Shown: positions 1 to 6,438, counted from the first letter of the stretch. The stretch: DNA of 6,992 nucleotides from a bacterium (GCA_004561775.1 SFUD01000033.1:1-6992), one strand, 5' to 3'. Numbers and translations: made by a program. The notes: generated by a model not told the origin, from the letters alone.

Positions 1-152
1 CATTTATTCTTAGAGGCTTTGGAAAAGAGTTGTTTAAGTTTGTTGGAGCTTGCCGTCTCCAGATTAGAACTCATCAATTGGCAGGCAATCAGAAAGATTC
101 CAATACCTGCTATCAAAGTAAGAATAGAGGATAGAACTGCTACTATATCCAT
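1..152 (-). CDS. Na+/phosphate cotransporter family protein, N-terminal fragment (cut by window edge)
   Basis: Reading leftward from the ATG at 152-150 gives about 50 open residues that run off the window. The fragment starts MDIVAVLSSILTLIAGIGIF, continues LIACQLMSSNLE and ends with a basic stretch rich in Lys and Ser. One hydrophobic helix (about residues 4-25) followed by a short amphipathic segment (LMSSNLETASSNKLKQLF) matches the start of NptA/PF02690-type Na+/Pi cotransporters as I know them: a Gly-rich first helix, then an LM..NLE..... KL motif. That family sits in the inner membrane and imports phosphate with sodium. The gene begins 19 nt after the flavodiiron stop on the same strand and has no visible promoter of its own, so it is probably co-transcribed. 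The QSS repeats that would settle the family lie outside the window. Confidence 0.68.
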   Translation of the reverse strand, partial: MDIVAVLSSILTLIAGIGIFLIACQLMSSNLETASSNKLKQLFSKASKNK

Positions 153-171
153 ATCTTAAAAAACGTTGGTG

Positions 172-1323
172 TTACGCAAGCATTGCCTCAGCAAGAGCTT
201 GCATTTGAGGGGCATCTGTACTTTTGAGGGCACTCTTAAGTGAGACAACAGGCTCTGCAATCTCAATCTCCTTCATTGGCTCCAGCATTGCCTTAATATG
301 TTTGGCCGCCATAGGAGCCCAGGTACCATTCTCAATAATGCCAAATCTTCTCCTCTTAAAGCCTTTAATGGAGAGCTTATAGAGGAAATAGTGCATTGGC
401 GGGAAGAGAGAGGCATCGTAAGTAGAAGAAGCAAGCACAATCTTGCCAACCTTAAAGGCATCCTCCACAACGCCAGCCATATCATCTCTGGTAAGGTCCT
501 TAACAATAACCTTGGCGCCCTTATCCCTTAACATCTGAGCAAACTGCAGCGCAGCCGCCTTTGTGTGACCGTGAATAGAGGCGTGGGCAACAAGCACAGT
601 ATCAGGCTCCTCCGGAACATAAGCGCTCCAAAGGGTATAGAGACGCAGCGCTTCTGCCATCTTCTCACCCTCAAGCACAGGGCCGTGCAGCGGAGCAATC
701 TTAGCAATCTCCAAACCGGCAGCCTTCTTAAGCACAGCAGCAACATTATCGCCATACTTGCCGCATATGTTAAAATAGTACCTTCTTGCCTCAGGAGTCC
801 AGTTATCAGCATCGGCATCATAAACGCCAAATTTGCCAAAGCCATCGGCGCTGAAGAGAGTCTTCTCTGCAGCAAGGTAGGTCATAATAACCTCAGGCCA
901 GTGCACCATAGGCGCAGCCACAAATGAGAGTGCCATACCATTGCCAAGGTCCAGAGTATCACCCTCTTTCACAACCTTAATCTCTGCCTTCAGATTCTCA
1001 TTGAAATTAAGGATAAATTTGGAAGCCTGCAGGCTGCAGACTATGGCAGCATCGGGATACTTATCCATAAAAGCAGAGATGGAACCACTATGGTCCGGCT
1101 CCATATGCTGCACAACAAGATAATCGGGAGTCTTGCCCTGCAGAGCAGCCTCCAACTTGGAGAGCCACTCGCTGCACTTTCTCTTATCTACAGTATCCAT
1201 AACTGCCAGCTTCTCACCCTTTACAAGATAGCTGTTATAGCACATTCCCTGAGGAACATAGTACTGACTCTCAAAGAGATCTATATCTCTGTCGTCAACA
1301 CCTATATATACAACATTACTCAT
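172..1323 (-). CDS. A-type flavodiiron protein (O2/NO reductase)
   Basis: The 383-residue protein has the two-domain flavodiiron layout: a metallo-beta-lactamase-like domain (about 1-240) and a flavodoxin-like domain (about 241-383). All diiron ligands of the family are visible: H73, E75, D77 and H78 in HMEPDHSG, then H141, D160 and H213. The loop at about 247-256 (HASIHGHTKA) sits where flavodoxins bind the FMN phosphate. There is no C-terminal rubredoxin or flavin reductase extension, so this is the short class A form; an external electron donor, not in the window, is expected. The family is cytosolic and reduces O2 to water and/or NO to N2O. Sequence alone does not tell which substrate dominates. 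The ATG at 1323 matches the usual family start, and no Shine-Dalgarno is visible. A Bacteroidetes-type promoter lies about 50-80 nt upstream. It probably leads a two-gene unit with the Na+/Pi cotransporter. Confidence 0.95.
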   Translation of the reverse strand: MSNVVYIGVDDRDIDLFESQYYVPQGMCYNSYLVKGEKLAVMDTVDKRKCSEWLSKLEAALQGKTPDYLVVQHMEPDHSGSISAFMDKYPDAAIVCSLQASKFILNFNENLKAEIKVVKEGDTLDLGNGMALSFVAAPMVHWPEVIMTYLAAEKTLFSADGFGKFGVYDADADNWTPEARRYYFNICGKYGDNVAAVLKKAAGLEIAKIAPLHGPVLEGEKMAEALRLYTLWSAYVPEEPDTVLVAHASIHGHTKAAALQFAQMLRDKGAKVIVKDLTRDDMAGVVEDAFKVGKIVLASSTYDASLFPPMHYFLYKLSIKGFKRRRFGIIENGTWAPMAAKHIKAMLEPMKEIEIAEPVVSLKSALKSTDAPQMQALAEAMLA

Positions 1324-1371
1324 AATACTCTATTTAAAAAATACAAAAATTCAGGCCTATGCAAGGCGCTG

Positions 1372-1402
1372 CAAAATTACTACAAAAATATTACACTACA
1401 AT
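1372..1402 (-). promoter_or_regulatory. Candidate Bacteroidetes sigma-70 promoter for the flavodiiron gene
   Basis: On the minus strand, 1379-1372 reads TAATTTTG, an exact match to the Bacteroidetes -7 consensus TAnnTTTG. Nineteen nucleotides upstream, 1402-1399 reads ATTG, three of four for the -33 TTTG. Transcription would begin near 1368, giving a leader of roughly 45 nt before the ATG at 1323. Confidence 0.5.
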
Positions 1403-1438
1403 AGAGAAACATTATAGTTTTAGAATATGTAAAAGAGT

Positions 1439-1446
1439 TAATTTTG
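1439..1446 (+). promoter_or_regulatory. Exact -7 box immediately before the FmdE-family start
   Basis: TAATTTTG on the plus strand matches TAnnTTTG exactly but ends only 4 nt before the ATG at 1451. No good -33 TTTG lies 19-21 nt upstream. If active, transcription would start almost on the ATG and give a leaderless mRNA, or else the true start is Met16 at 1496. Confidence 0.35.
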
Positions 1447-1450
1447 CCGT

Positions 1451-2146
1451 ATGGAGAATATCATAAAGATTGCAGCAGACCCGGCCATAGAGGCAATGGC
1501 AGAGAGAACCATAGCGCGCTGGGGCAAAGAGGAGTGGCGGGCAGTCATCCTCACAAACGAGATTCACGGCCACATAGGCATTTACAGCACCATAGGCGCA
1601 AAGATGGGCATATATGCATTGGAATTATTATCCCGATTGTGCAACAAAGCAGAAGAGCTTAAGGTTCTGAGTTTTGCAGGAAGCCGCCCGCCCGTAAGCT
1701 GCTTTAACGACGGGCTGCAGATAAGCACAGGGGCCACCCTGGGGCACGGCTCTATAAAGATTGCAAAGAGTTGCTCATTGAGCAAAGGGTGCAAAGAATG
1801 TGCAGATTGCGAAGAGCTCATAGAGTGCGCAGAGAGCAGAGAGTGCGGAGAGAGCAAAGAGTGCGCAGATGCAAGAGTGGAAGCAATATTCAGATTCAGA
1901 GCAATTTGCAGCACAGAGGCCAAAGAGATGCAATTGCGCTTATGGCTTAAAGAGGAGCTGAGGCAGCAGATTGCGGGCGACATTGCAAATGCAGTCAAGC
2001 AATATGGTCATACTCCCGATTATTGGCTGCAGGTGCGCAGACTTGCGCTTGACTATTGGCAGCAGTGGAACAGGGCAGAGATATTTGAAGCTGAAGCACA
2101 ACGCGGGCAAAGGACTGCAAAGGTACGCAGAAAATATAATTATTAA
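1451..2146 (+). CDS. FmdE-family protein with a cysteine-rich hexad insertion
   Basis: The 231-residue protein resembles the FmdE family (PF02663), named after a protein encoded with molybdenum formylmethanofuran dehydrogenase in methanogens; its role in bacteria is unclear. Family hallmarks are the EIHGHIGIYSTIGAKMG stretch (about 38-53), C84 followed by NDGLQ, and STGATLGHGSIKI (92-104). After them comes an insertion (about 107-143) with Cys at 108, 114, 117, 120, 126, 132 and 138: six consecutive six-residue units each opening with Cys, plus C117. The family-like fold seems to resume at EAIFRFR (144-150) and runs through the YWLQVRRLALDYW segment (191-203), ending in a basic tail. Homologues I recall have only a few residues at the insertion point. 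The ATG at 1451 gives the longest frame; Met16 (1496) is an alternative start. It is divergent from the flavodiiron gene and 54 nt upstream of the PurF-like gene, probably the first gene of that unit. I do not assign a reaction; a metal or cofactor role is only an inference. Confidence 0.8.
   Translation: MENIIKIAADPAIEAMAERTIARWGKEEWRAVILTNEIHGHIGIYSTIGAKMGIYALELLSRLCNKAEELKVLSFAGSRPPVSCFNDGLQISTGATLGHGSIKIAKSCSLSKGCKECADCEELIECAESRECGESKECADARVEAIFRFRAICSTEAKEMQLRLWLKEELRQQIAGDIANAVKQYGHTPDYWLQVRRLALDYWQQWNRAEIFEAEAQRGQRTAKVRRKYNY
1772..1879 (+). repeat. Six in-frame 18-bp units, each encoding a Cys-led hexapeptide
   Basis: Units start at 1772, 1790, 1808, 1826, 1844 and 1862, and each opens with TGC. 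Units 4 and 5 are nearly identical (tgcgcagagagcagagag and tgcggagagagcaaagag); units 1-3 and the end of 6 are more degenerate. The repeat lies inside the FmdE-family gene and keeps its frame. It looks like an old in-frame tandem expansion, with the most recent copies at 1826-1861. Confidence 0.8.
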
Positions 2147-2155
2147 AAGAGCAGA

Positions 2156-2185
2156 GGGCGTTGAATAAATTTTTTATGCAACGTT
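2156..2185. repeat. Imperfect inverted repeat between the FmdE-family and PurF-like genes
   Basis: The core at 2160-2182 is GTTGaATAAA, loop ttt, TTTATgCAAC, with nine of ten arm positions paired and one A/G mismatch. C2159 pairs with G2183, and in RNA two G-U pairs (2158/2184 and 2157/2185) could extend the stem. It ends 15 nt before the chosen start at 2201. There is no U-run after the right arm, so it is not a typical terminator. An operator or an mRNA hairpin affecting the downstream gene is possible. Confidence 0.5.
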
Positions 2186-2200
2186 ACTTTGCAGTCCGTT

Positions 2201-4006
2201 ATGGAAATTCTCAAGCACGAATGCGGCATTGCAATGATAAGACTCCTCAAGCCGCTGGAATATTACAAACGGAAATACGGTACATCTTACTACGCGCTGG
2301 ACAAGCTCTATCTTATGATGGAGAAACAGCACAACAGAGGTCAGGAGGGGGCCGGAATAGCTTGTGTCAAACTTAATCAGGAGCCCGGACACGAGTATAT
2401 GTACAGAGAGAAATCAGAGGGCAAGGAGGCAATCACCAATATCTTTGCGGCTGCAAGACGCCATCTGGAGGTTCCGGACAAGGACGACCCGGATGCCAAT
2501 CCACCCTTTAACGGAGAGCTCTATATGGGTCACCTCCGCTACTCCACAACAGGCAAGGGCGGGCTCAAATATGTGCATCCATTCCTTAGGCGCAACAACT
2601 GGAAGGCAAAGAACCTCTGCCTCTGCGGCAACTTCAATATGACAAATGTAGAGGAGGTCTTCAAACTCCTTACAGACCAGGGACAGTCGCCGCGAATCTA
2701 CTCAGACACCTATATAATGTTGGAGTACCTGGGCCACAGGCTGGACAGGGAGGTTGAGCGCAATTTCCGCAATGCAAAGGCCAAAGGACTTGAAGGAAGA
2801 GAGATAACAGAGTACATAGACAACAATGTGGATATGGCAAATGTGCTGGAATCCACAATGCCCCACTTCGACGGAGGATATGTTGTCTGCGGAATCACCG
2901 GCAGCGGCGAGTTCTTCACAATGAGAGACCCCAACGGCATAAGACCTGCCTTCTACTACTGCAACGATGAGATAGTTGCCGTTGCAAGCGAGAGGCCTGT
3001 GCTCCAGACAGTCTTTGATAAAAAATGTGAAGATATTGCAGAACTAAAGCCGGGCCAGGCGCTGCTTGTAACCAAATCGGGAGAGGTAAGATTCCGTCAG
3101 ATAATTAAGCCGCAGCAATACAGAGCCTGCTCCTTTGAGAGAATCTATTTCAGCAGGGGCAACGACAGAGATATCTACAGAGAGCGCAAAGAGTTGGGCG
3201 CGCAACTGGCAGAGAGCGTGCGAAGGGCTGTAGATGGGGAGCTGGAGAGAACAGTAGTCTCATACATACCCAACACCGCAGAGATTGCCTACTATGGCCT
3301 TGTAGAGAGCCTGCGCAAAATCTCTCCGCTGCTGCGTGCAGAGAAGATTGTCTCAAAAGATATCAAACTGCGCACCTTTATAACAGAGAGCGCCTCCAGA
3401 AGAGACCTCTCTGCACACGTCTATGACATAACCTCCGGTGTAGTGGAGCCCCACAGAGACAACCTTGTGGTAATAGACGACAGCATAGTAAGGGGAACCA
3501 CCCTGCGCGAGAGCATAATAAGAATTCTGGCAAGACTGGAGCCAAAGAAGATTGTAATTGTAAGCTCTGCGCCGCAAATCCGTTATCCCGATTTCTACGG
3601 CATAGATATGAGCAACCTCACAGACTTTATTGCCTTTCAGGCCTGTGTGGCACTCATAGAGGAGAGGGGAATGGGCTCGCTTATGGAGAGCATCTACCAA
3701 GAGGCGCTGCAGAGCAGCGTGGATGACAACCCTGTAAGGCGGCTCTACGAACCCTTTACCGCAGAGGAGATCTCTGCAAAGATGGCGCAGCTGCTGCGCC
3801 CATCGGGAGTGGATATCCCTATGGAGTTCATCTTCCAGAGTATGGAGGGGCTGCACAAGGCAATACCCAATCACCCCGGAGACTGGTACTTCTCCGGCCA
3901 CTACCCTACCCCGGGCGGCAACAGAATGATAAAGAGGGTATTTGTAAAATTCTACCAGGAGTATATGCAAAAGGGGCAAAGAGCAAATGAGGGAAAAAGC
4001 AACTAA
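2201..4006 (+). CDS. Amidophosphoribosyltransferase-like protein (long, divergent PurF family)
   Basis: The 601-residue protein joins a class II (Ntn) glutaminase domain to a type I phosphoribosyltransferase domain, the architecture of PurF, which makes phosphoribosylamine from PRPP and glutamine in the cytosol. The catalytic Cys is C8 (HECGIA), implying a seven-residue propeptide. Other glutaminase motifs are HNRGQEGAG (44-52), GHLRYSTTG (110-118), CGNFNMTN (142-149) and DPNGIRP (243-249). The PRPP loop VVIDDSIVRGTT is at 423-434, followed by YPDFYGIDM (462-470). At the last motif Asp replaces the Cys that I recall as an Fe-S ligand in Bacillus-type PurF, so that cluster is unlikely. Oddities are about 50 extra residues between the first two glutaminase motifs, altered sequence where PurF has its RPDS and VR-K-L motifs, and a C-terminal tail of about 130 residues after FYGIDM. 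I chose ATG 2201 over the in-frame TTG at 2189 because it places Cys8 close to the N-terminus. It lies 33 nt before pyrG. Amidophosphoribosyltransferase activity is the likely but untested call; a related paralogue function is possible. Confidence 0.85.
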   Translation: MEILKHECGIAMIRLLKPLEYYKRKYGTSYYALDKLYLMMEKQHNRGQEGAGIACVKLNQEPGHEYMYREKSEGKEAITNIFAAARRHLEVPDKDDPDANPPFNGELYMGHLRYSTTGKGGLKYVHPFLRRNNWKAKNLCLCGNFNMTNVEEVFKLLTDQGQSPRIYSDTYIMLEYLGHRLDREVERNFRNAKAKGLEGREITEYIDNNVDMANVLESTMPHFDGGYVVCGITGSGEFFTMRDPNGIRPAFYYCNDEIVAVASERPVLQTVFDKKCEDIAELKPGQALLVTKSGEVRFRQIIKPQQYRACSFERIYFSRGNDRDIYRERKELGAQLAESVRRAVDGELERTVVSYIPNTAEIAYYGLVESLRKISPLLRAEKIVSKDIKLRTFITESASRRDLSAHVYDITSGVVEPHRDNLVVIDDSIVRGTTLRESIIRILARLEPKKIVIVSSAPQIRYPDFYGIDMSNLTDFIAFQACVALIEERGMGSLMESIYQEALQSSVDDNPVRRLYEPFTAEEISAKMAQLLRPSGVDIPMEFIFQSMEGLHKAIPNHPGDWYFSGHYPTPGGNRMIKRVFVKFYQEYMQKGQRANEGKSN

Positions 4007-4028
4007 AGTGATATGCACAGAAGGTAAT

Positions 4029-4034
4029 AGGAGA
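4029..4034 (+). promoter_or_regulatory. Shine-Dalgarno-like site before pyrG
   Basis: AGGAGA lies 5 nt before the pyrG ATG, good spacing for a ribosome binding site. The other starts in this window show no such motif, and Bacteroidetes generally depend little on it. The region is purine-rich, so a chance match is possible. Confidence 0.4.
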
Positions 4035-4039
4035 GCAAT

Positions 4040-5635
4040 ATGAAAGAGAGAAGATTTATATTTGTAACGGGAGGCGTAGTCTCATCGCTTGGAAAGGGGA
4101 TAATCTCCGCATCTATAGGCAAACTGCTGCAGGCCAGGGGCTACAGCATAACAATTCAGAAATTTGACCCATACATAAATATAGACCCGGGCACCCTTAA
4201 CCCCTACGAGCACGGAGAGTGCTATGTTACCAGAGATGGTATGGAGACAGACCTGGACCTTGGTCATTATGAGCGCTTTACAGGAATAGAGACCACCCGC
4301 GACAACTCTGTTACAACAGGCCGTATATACCACACCGTAATAGAGAACGAGAGAAGGGGCAACTACCTTGGCAAAACAATTCAGGTTGTGCCACACATTA
4401 CAGACGAGATTAAGAGAAGGATTCTCCGCAAAGAGGACCCAAGGGAGTATGACTTTATAATCACAGAGGTAGGAGGAACAATAGGCGACATAGAGAGCGC
4501 CCCCTTTATGGAGGCAATAAGGCAGCTCAAATGGGAGCTTGGCAAAAACTGCGTAAATATCCACCTCACCTATGTGCCATATCTTAAGGCTGCAGGAGAG
4601 CTTAAGACCAAACCCACACAGCACTCCGTAAAGGAGATGCAGGGAATGGGAATACAGCCGGAGATTCTGATTCTGCGCACAGAGAGAGACCTGGACAAAG
4701 CAGTACTGGAGAAGGTTGCCTCCTTCTGCAACGTAGAGAGAGATTGCGTTGTGCAGAGCCAAGACCTTCCAAGCATCTACGAGGTACCGCTCAATATGCA
4801 GAAGCAGGGGCTGGACAAGGCAATCCTGCGCAAGCTTCAACTCCCTTGTGAGGGCACTCCCGATATGGAGGAGTGGCGCAAATTTGTGGAGGATATGAAT
4901 AACGCAAAGGAGATTGTAAAGATAGCGATGGTGGGCAAATACGATCTTCAGGATGCCTATAAGAGCATTCGGGAGAGCCTTATCCACGCAGGAGTGCGCA
5001 ACGGCAAAAGGGTGAAGATAGAGTTTGTAAATAGCGAATTCATTACCAAGGAGAATGTGGCAGAGAGGCTATCGGGAGCAAAAGGAGTTGTAATATGCCC
5101 GGGCTTTGGCCAGAGGGGCATAGAGGGAAAGATAATTGCAGCAGAATATTGCCGCCTGCAGAATATGCCAACCTTTGGCATCTGCCTTGGAATGCAGATG
5201 ATGGTGATAGAGTTTGCCAGGAATGTGCTAGGTTATGCAGATGCTAACAGCAGGGAGATGGACCTTGCAACGCCCCACAATGTGATAGATATTATGGAGG
5301 AGCAGAAGAGCATTACAATGATGGGAGGCACAATGCGTCTTGGAGCATACAATTGCCAACTTCTGCCGGGCAGCAGGGTGAGGAGCATCTATGGCAAGGA
5401 GCAGATAAAGGAGCGCCACAGACACCGCTACGAGTTTAACAACAAATTTCTGGAGGAGTACCAGAAGAGGGGTATGATATGCAGCGGACGCAACCCGGAG
5501 AGCGGGCTTGTAGAGATTGTGGAGATACCGGAACTTAAGTGGTATATAGGCACACAGTTCCACCCCGAATACTCAAGTACCGTGCTTAATCCGCATCCGC
5601 TCTTTGTAGATTTTATCAGAGCTGCTGCTCTTTAA
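4040..5635 (+). CDS. pyrG: CTP synthase (glutamine-hydrolysing)
   Basis: The 531-residue protein is full length (E. coli PyrG is about 545). It converts UTP to CTP using ATP and the amide nitrogen of glutamine, in the cytosol as a tetramer, the last step of de novo pyrimidine nucleotide synthesis. The synthetase domain (1 to about 270) shows the ATP loop GGVVSSLGKG (11-20), QKFDPYINIDPGTLNP (40-55), the metal-binding stretch TDLDLGHYERF (70-80) and TEVGGTIGDIES (142-153). The class I glutamine amidotransferase domain (about 290-531) has PGFG (354-357), nucleophile C382 in FGICLGMQ, and H508 and E510 in TQFHPE. All key residues are intact. The ATG at 4040 gives the usual family N-terminus and has an AGGAGA site upstream. 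It is the last gene of the plus-strand block, and its final 20 nt overlap the convergent nuclease gene. Confidence 0.98.
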   Translation: MKERRFIFVTGGVVSSLGKGIISASIGKLLQARGYSITIQKFDPYINIDPGTLNPYEHGECYVTRDGMETDLDLGHYERFTGIETTRDNSVTTGRIYHTVIENERRGNYLGKTIQVVPHITDEIKRRILRKEDPREYDFIITEVGGTIGDIESAPFMEAIRQLKWELGKNCVNIHLTYVPYLKAAGELKTKPTQHSVKEMQGMGIQPEILILRTERDLDKAVLEKVASFCNVERDCVVQSQDLPSIYEVPLNMQKQGLDKAILRKLQLPCEGTPDMEEWRKFVEDMNNAKEIVKIAMVGKYDLQDAYKSIRESLIHAGVRNGKRVKIEFVNSEFITKENVAERLSGAKGVVICPGFGQRGIEGKIIAAEYCRLQNMPTFGICLGMQMMVIEFARNVLGYADANSREMDLATPHNVIDIMEEQKSITMMGGTMRLGAYNCQLLPGSRVRSIYGKEQIKERHRHRYEFNNKFLEEYQKRGMICSGRNPESGLVEIVEIPELKWYIGTQFHPEYSSTVLNPHPLFVDFIRAAAL

Positions 5636-6416
5636 CAACATACTCTATAATCTTCTGCACCTCATATTGCAGAAGCGGCACAGGGAGAACTATGGGATTA
5701 TTATAGTCATAGTGGAGAACCACCAGGTTCATTTCACTTACCTTAAGTCCGTAGTTCTTCTGGAGTATATAGCGGTAAAGGTTCTGCTGCAGGCAATAGT
5801 GATAATAAGTGGTATCGGGAAGCCTCTCCAATCCATTCTTTCCATAGTTCCAGAACTTCTTTGGATTTGGGTCAATCTTATTGCTGCGCTTCCAGTCATA
5901 AATTTTATATGTACCGTCCGGCTCTGCGGCAAGCAGGTCTATAGTTCCGGCAATCCTGGCATCTGTATCATAAATGCTCCACTCTGTGCGGAAGGGTACA
6001 ATGCTCCTCTGGCTGCGGAACTTCTGGTAGTGGCTCCACTCCTTTGCTATTGAGACCACCTTCTGCACCTGCACATATTCTCCGCTATACTCCACTTTGC
6101 AGTTTAGCTCAGGTGCGGTTTTGCCATTTATGCTCTCCTCTATCTCTTTATGCAGATGTGTGCCGGCAAGAGAGGCCTCTGCGCCCTTTGCATCCCACTC
6201 CTCTCTGAGCCTCTTGGCCTTAGCGTGGTTATTGTCACATTTTCTGAGACTTACCTTTAACGCATCAAACTCGTTGAAGAACTTCTTAATGACGGTACTT
6301 ACAGAGGTCATCTCTCCCACACCCTTCACTGTGTAGGTGTGAGACTCCTCCTCAAAATCCAGCAAAGAATCCTGAGGGAAGGAGATGTCCGAACCGTTCA
6401 AATTAATTTTCTTCAT
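5616..6416 (-). CDS. RecB-like PD-(D/E)XK nuclease-fold protein
   Basis: This 266-residue protein carries the motif set of RecB/Cas4-type PD-(D/E)XK nucleases: GTHLHKEIE (85-93, with H89), E145 in TEWSIYD, D160 in AGTIDLLA, D174 and K176 in KIYDWKRS, and a Q..LY motif at about 210-214. The metal-binding Asp residues and the Lys are present, so it is probably catalytically competent, acting on DNA. Only three Cys occur (60, 106, 208), so the four-Cys Fe-S cluster of Cas4 and AddB is absent. There is no helicase domain and no CRISPR array or cas gene nearby, so it is a stand-alone nuclease of unknown pathway; repair or phage origin are both possible. The purine-rich codon style matches its neighbours, giving no sign of recent transfer. 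The ATG at 6416 leads into a sensible N-terminus and has a promoter box upstream. No signal peptide is visible. Confidence 0.8.
   Translation of the reverse strand: MKKINLNGSDISFPQDSLLDFEEESHTYTVKGVGEMTSVSTVIKKFFNEFDALKVSLRKCDNNHAKAKRLREEWDAKGAEASLAGTHLHKEIEESINGKTAPELNCKVEYSGEYVQVQKVVSIAKEWSHYQKFRSQRSIVPFRTEWSIYDTDARIAGTIDLLAAEPDGTYKIYDWKRSNKIDPNPKKFWNYGKNGLERLPDTTYYHYCLQQNLYRYILQKNYGLKVSEMNLVVLHYDYNNPIVLPVPLLQYEVQKIIEYVVKEQQL
5618..5631. repeat. Small perfect hairpin in the convergent gene overlap
   Basis: AGAGC, loop TGCT, GCTCT forms a 5-bp stem lying inside the last codons of both pyrG and the nuclease gene. It is short and lacks a proper U-tract on either side, so any role in termination would be weak. 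Confidence 0.3.
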
Positions 6417-6438
6417 ACCAAATGCTTTTGTATTTTTG
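6407..6438 (+). promoter_or_regulatory. Candidate Bacteroidetes promoter for the phosphodiesterase gene
   Basis: TATTTTTG at 6431-6438 matches TAnnTTTG exactly. Twenty nucleotides upstream, 6407-6410 reads TTTT, three of four for the -33 TTTG. Transcription would begin near 6443, leaving a leader of about 30 nt before the ATG at 6475. The -33 position lies within the first codons of the divergent nuclease gene. Confidence 0.5.

Noticed and set aside
1772..1879. CRISPR-like or intergenic satellite array
   Set aside because: The 18-bp units are contiguous without spacers and stay in frame inside a gene, so this is a coding tandem repeat.
2185..2191. TACTTTG as a promoter -7 box for the PurF-like gene
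   Set aside because: It is one base shorter than TAnnTTTG, has only a weak GTTG upstream, and would start transcription almost on the ATG. Read-through from the upstream gene is simpler.
2189..2200. Upstream in-frame TTG start for the PurF-like gene
   Set aside because: It would add four residues before the ATG at 2201 and move the catalytic Cys further from the N-terminus, and it lacks a ribosome binding site. ATG 2201 fits the short propeptide expected for Ntn enzymes.
2161..2376. Short plus-strand frame beginning near ATG 2176
   Set aside because: It lies in another frame over the well-supported PurF-like gene and has no recognisable protein character.
3353..4018. Long open frame antisense to the PurF-like gene (221 codons)
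   Set aside because: Same reason: it covers conserved phosphoribosyltransferase coding sequence and encodes nothing recognisable.
4082..4987. Long open frame antisense to pyrG (301 codons)
   Set aside because: It is the shadow of pyrG, kept open by codon bias. Its translation is Leu/Val/Tyr/Cys-rich without motifs, and pyrG is certain here.
5618..5631. Bidirectional intrinsic terminator
   Set aside because: The stem is only 5 bp and neither side has a convincing U-tract, so it is listed only as a small hairpin.
5616..6416. Cas4 identity for the nuclease
   Set aside because: Only three Cys are present and not in the Cas4 arrangement, and there is no CRISPR array or cas gene in view.
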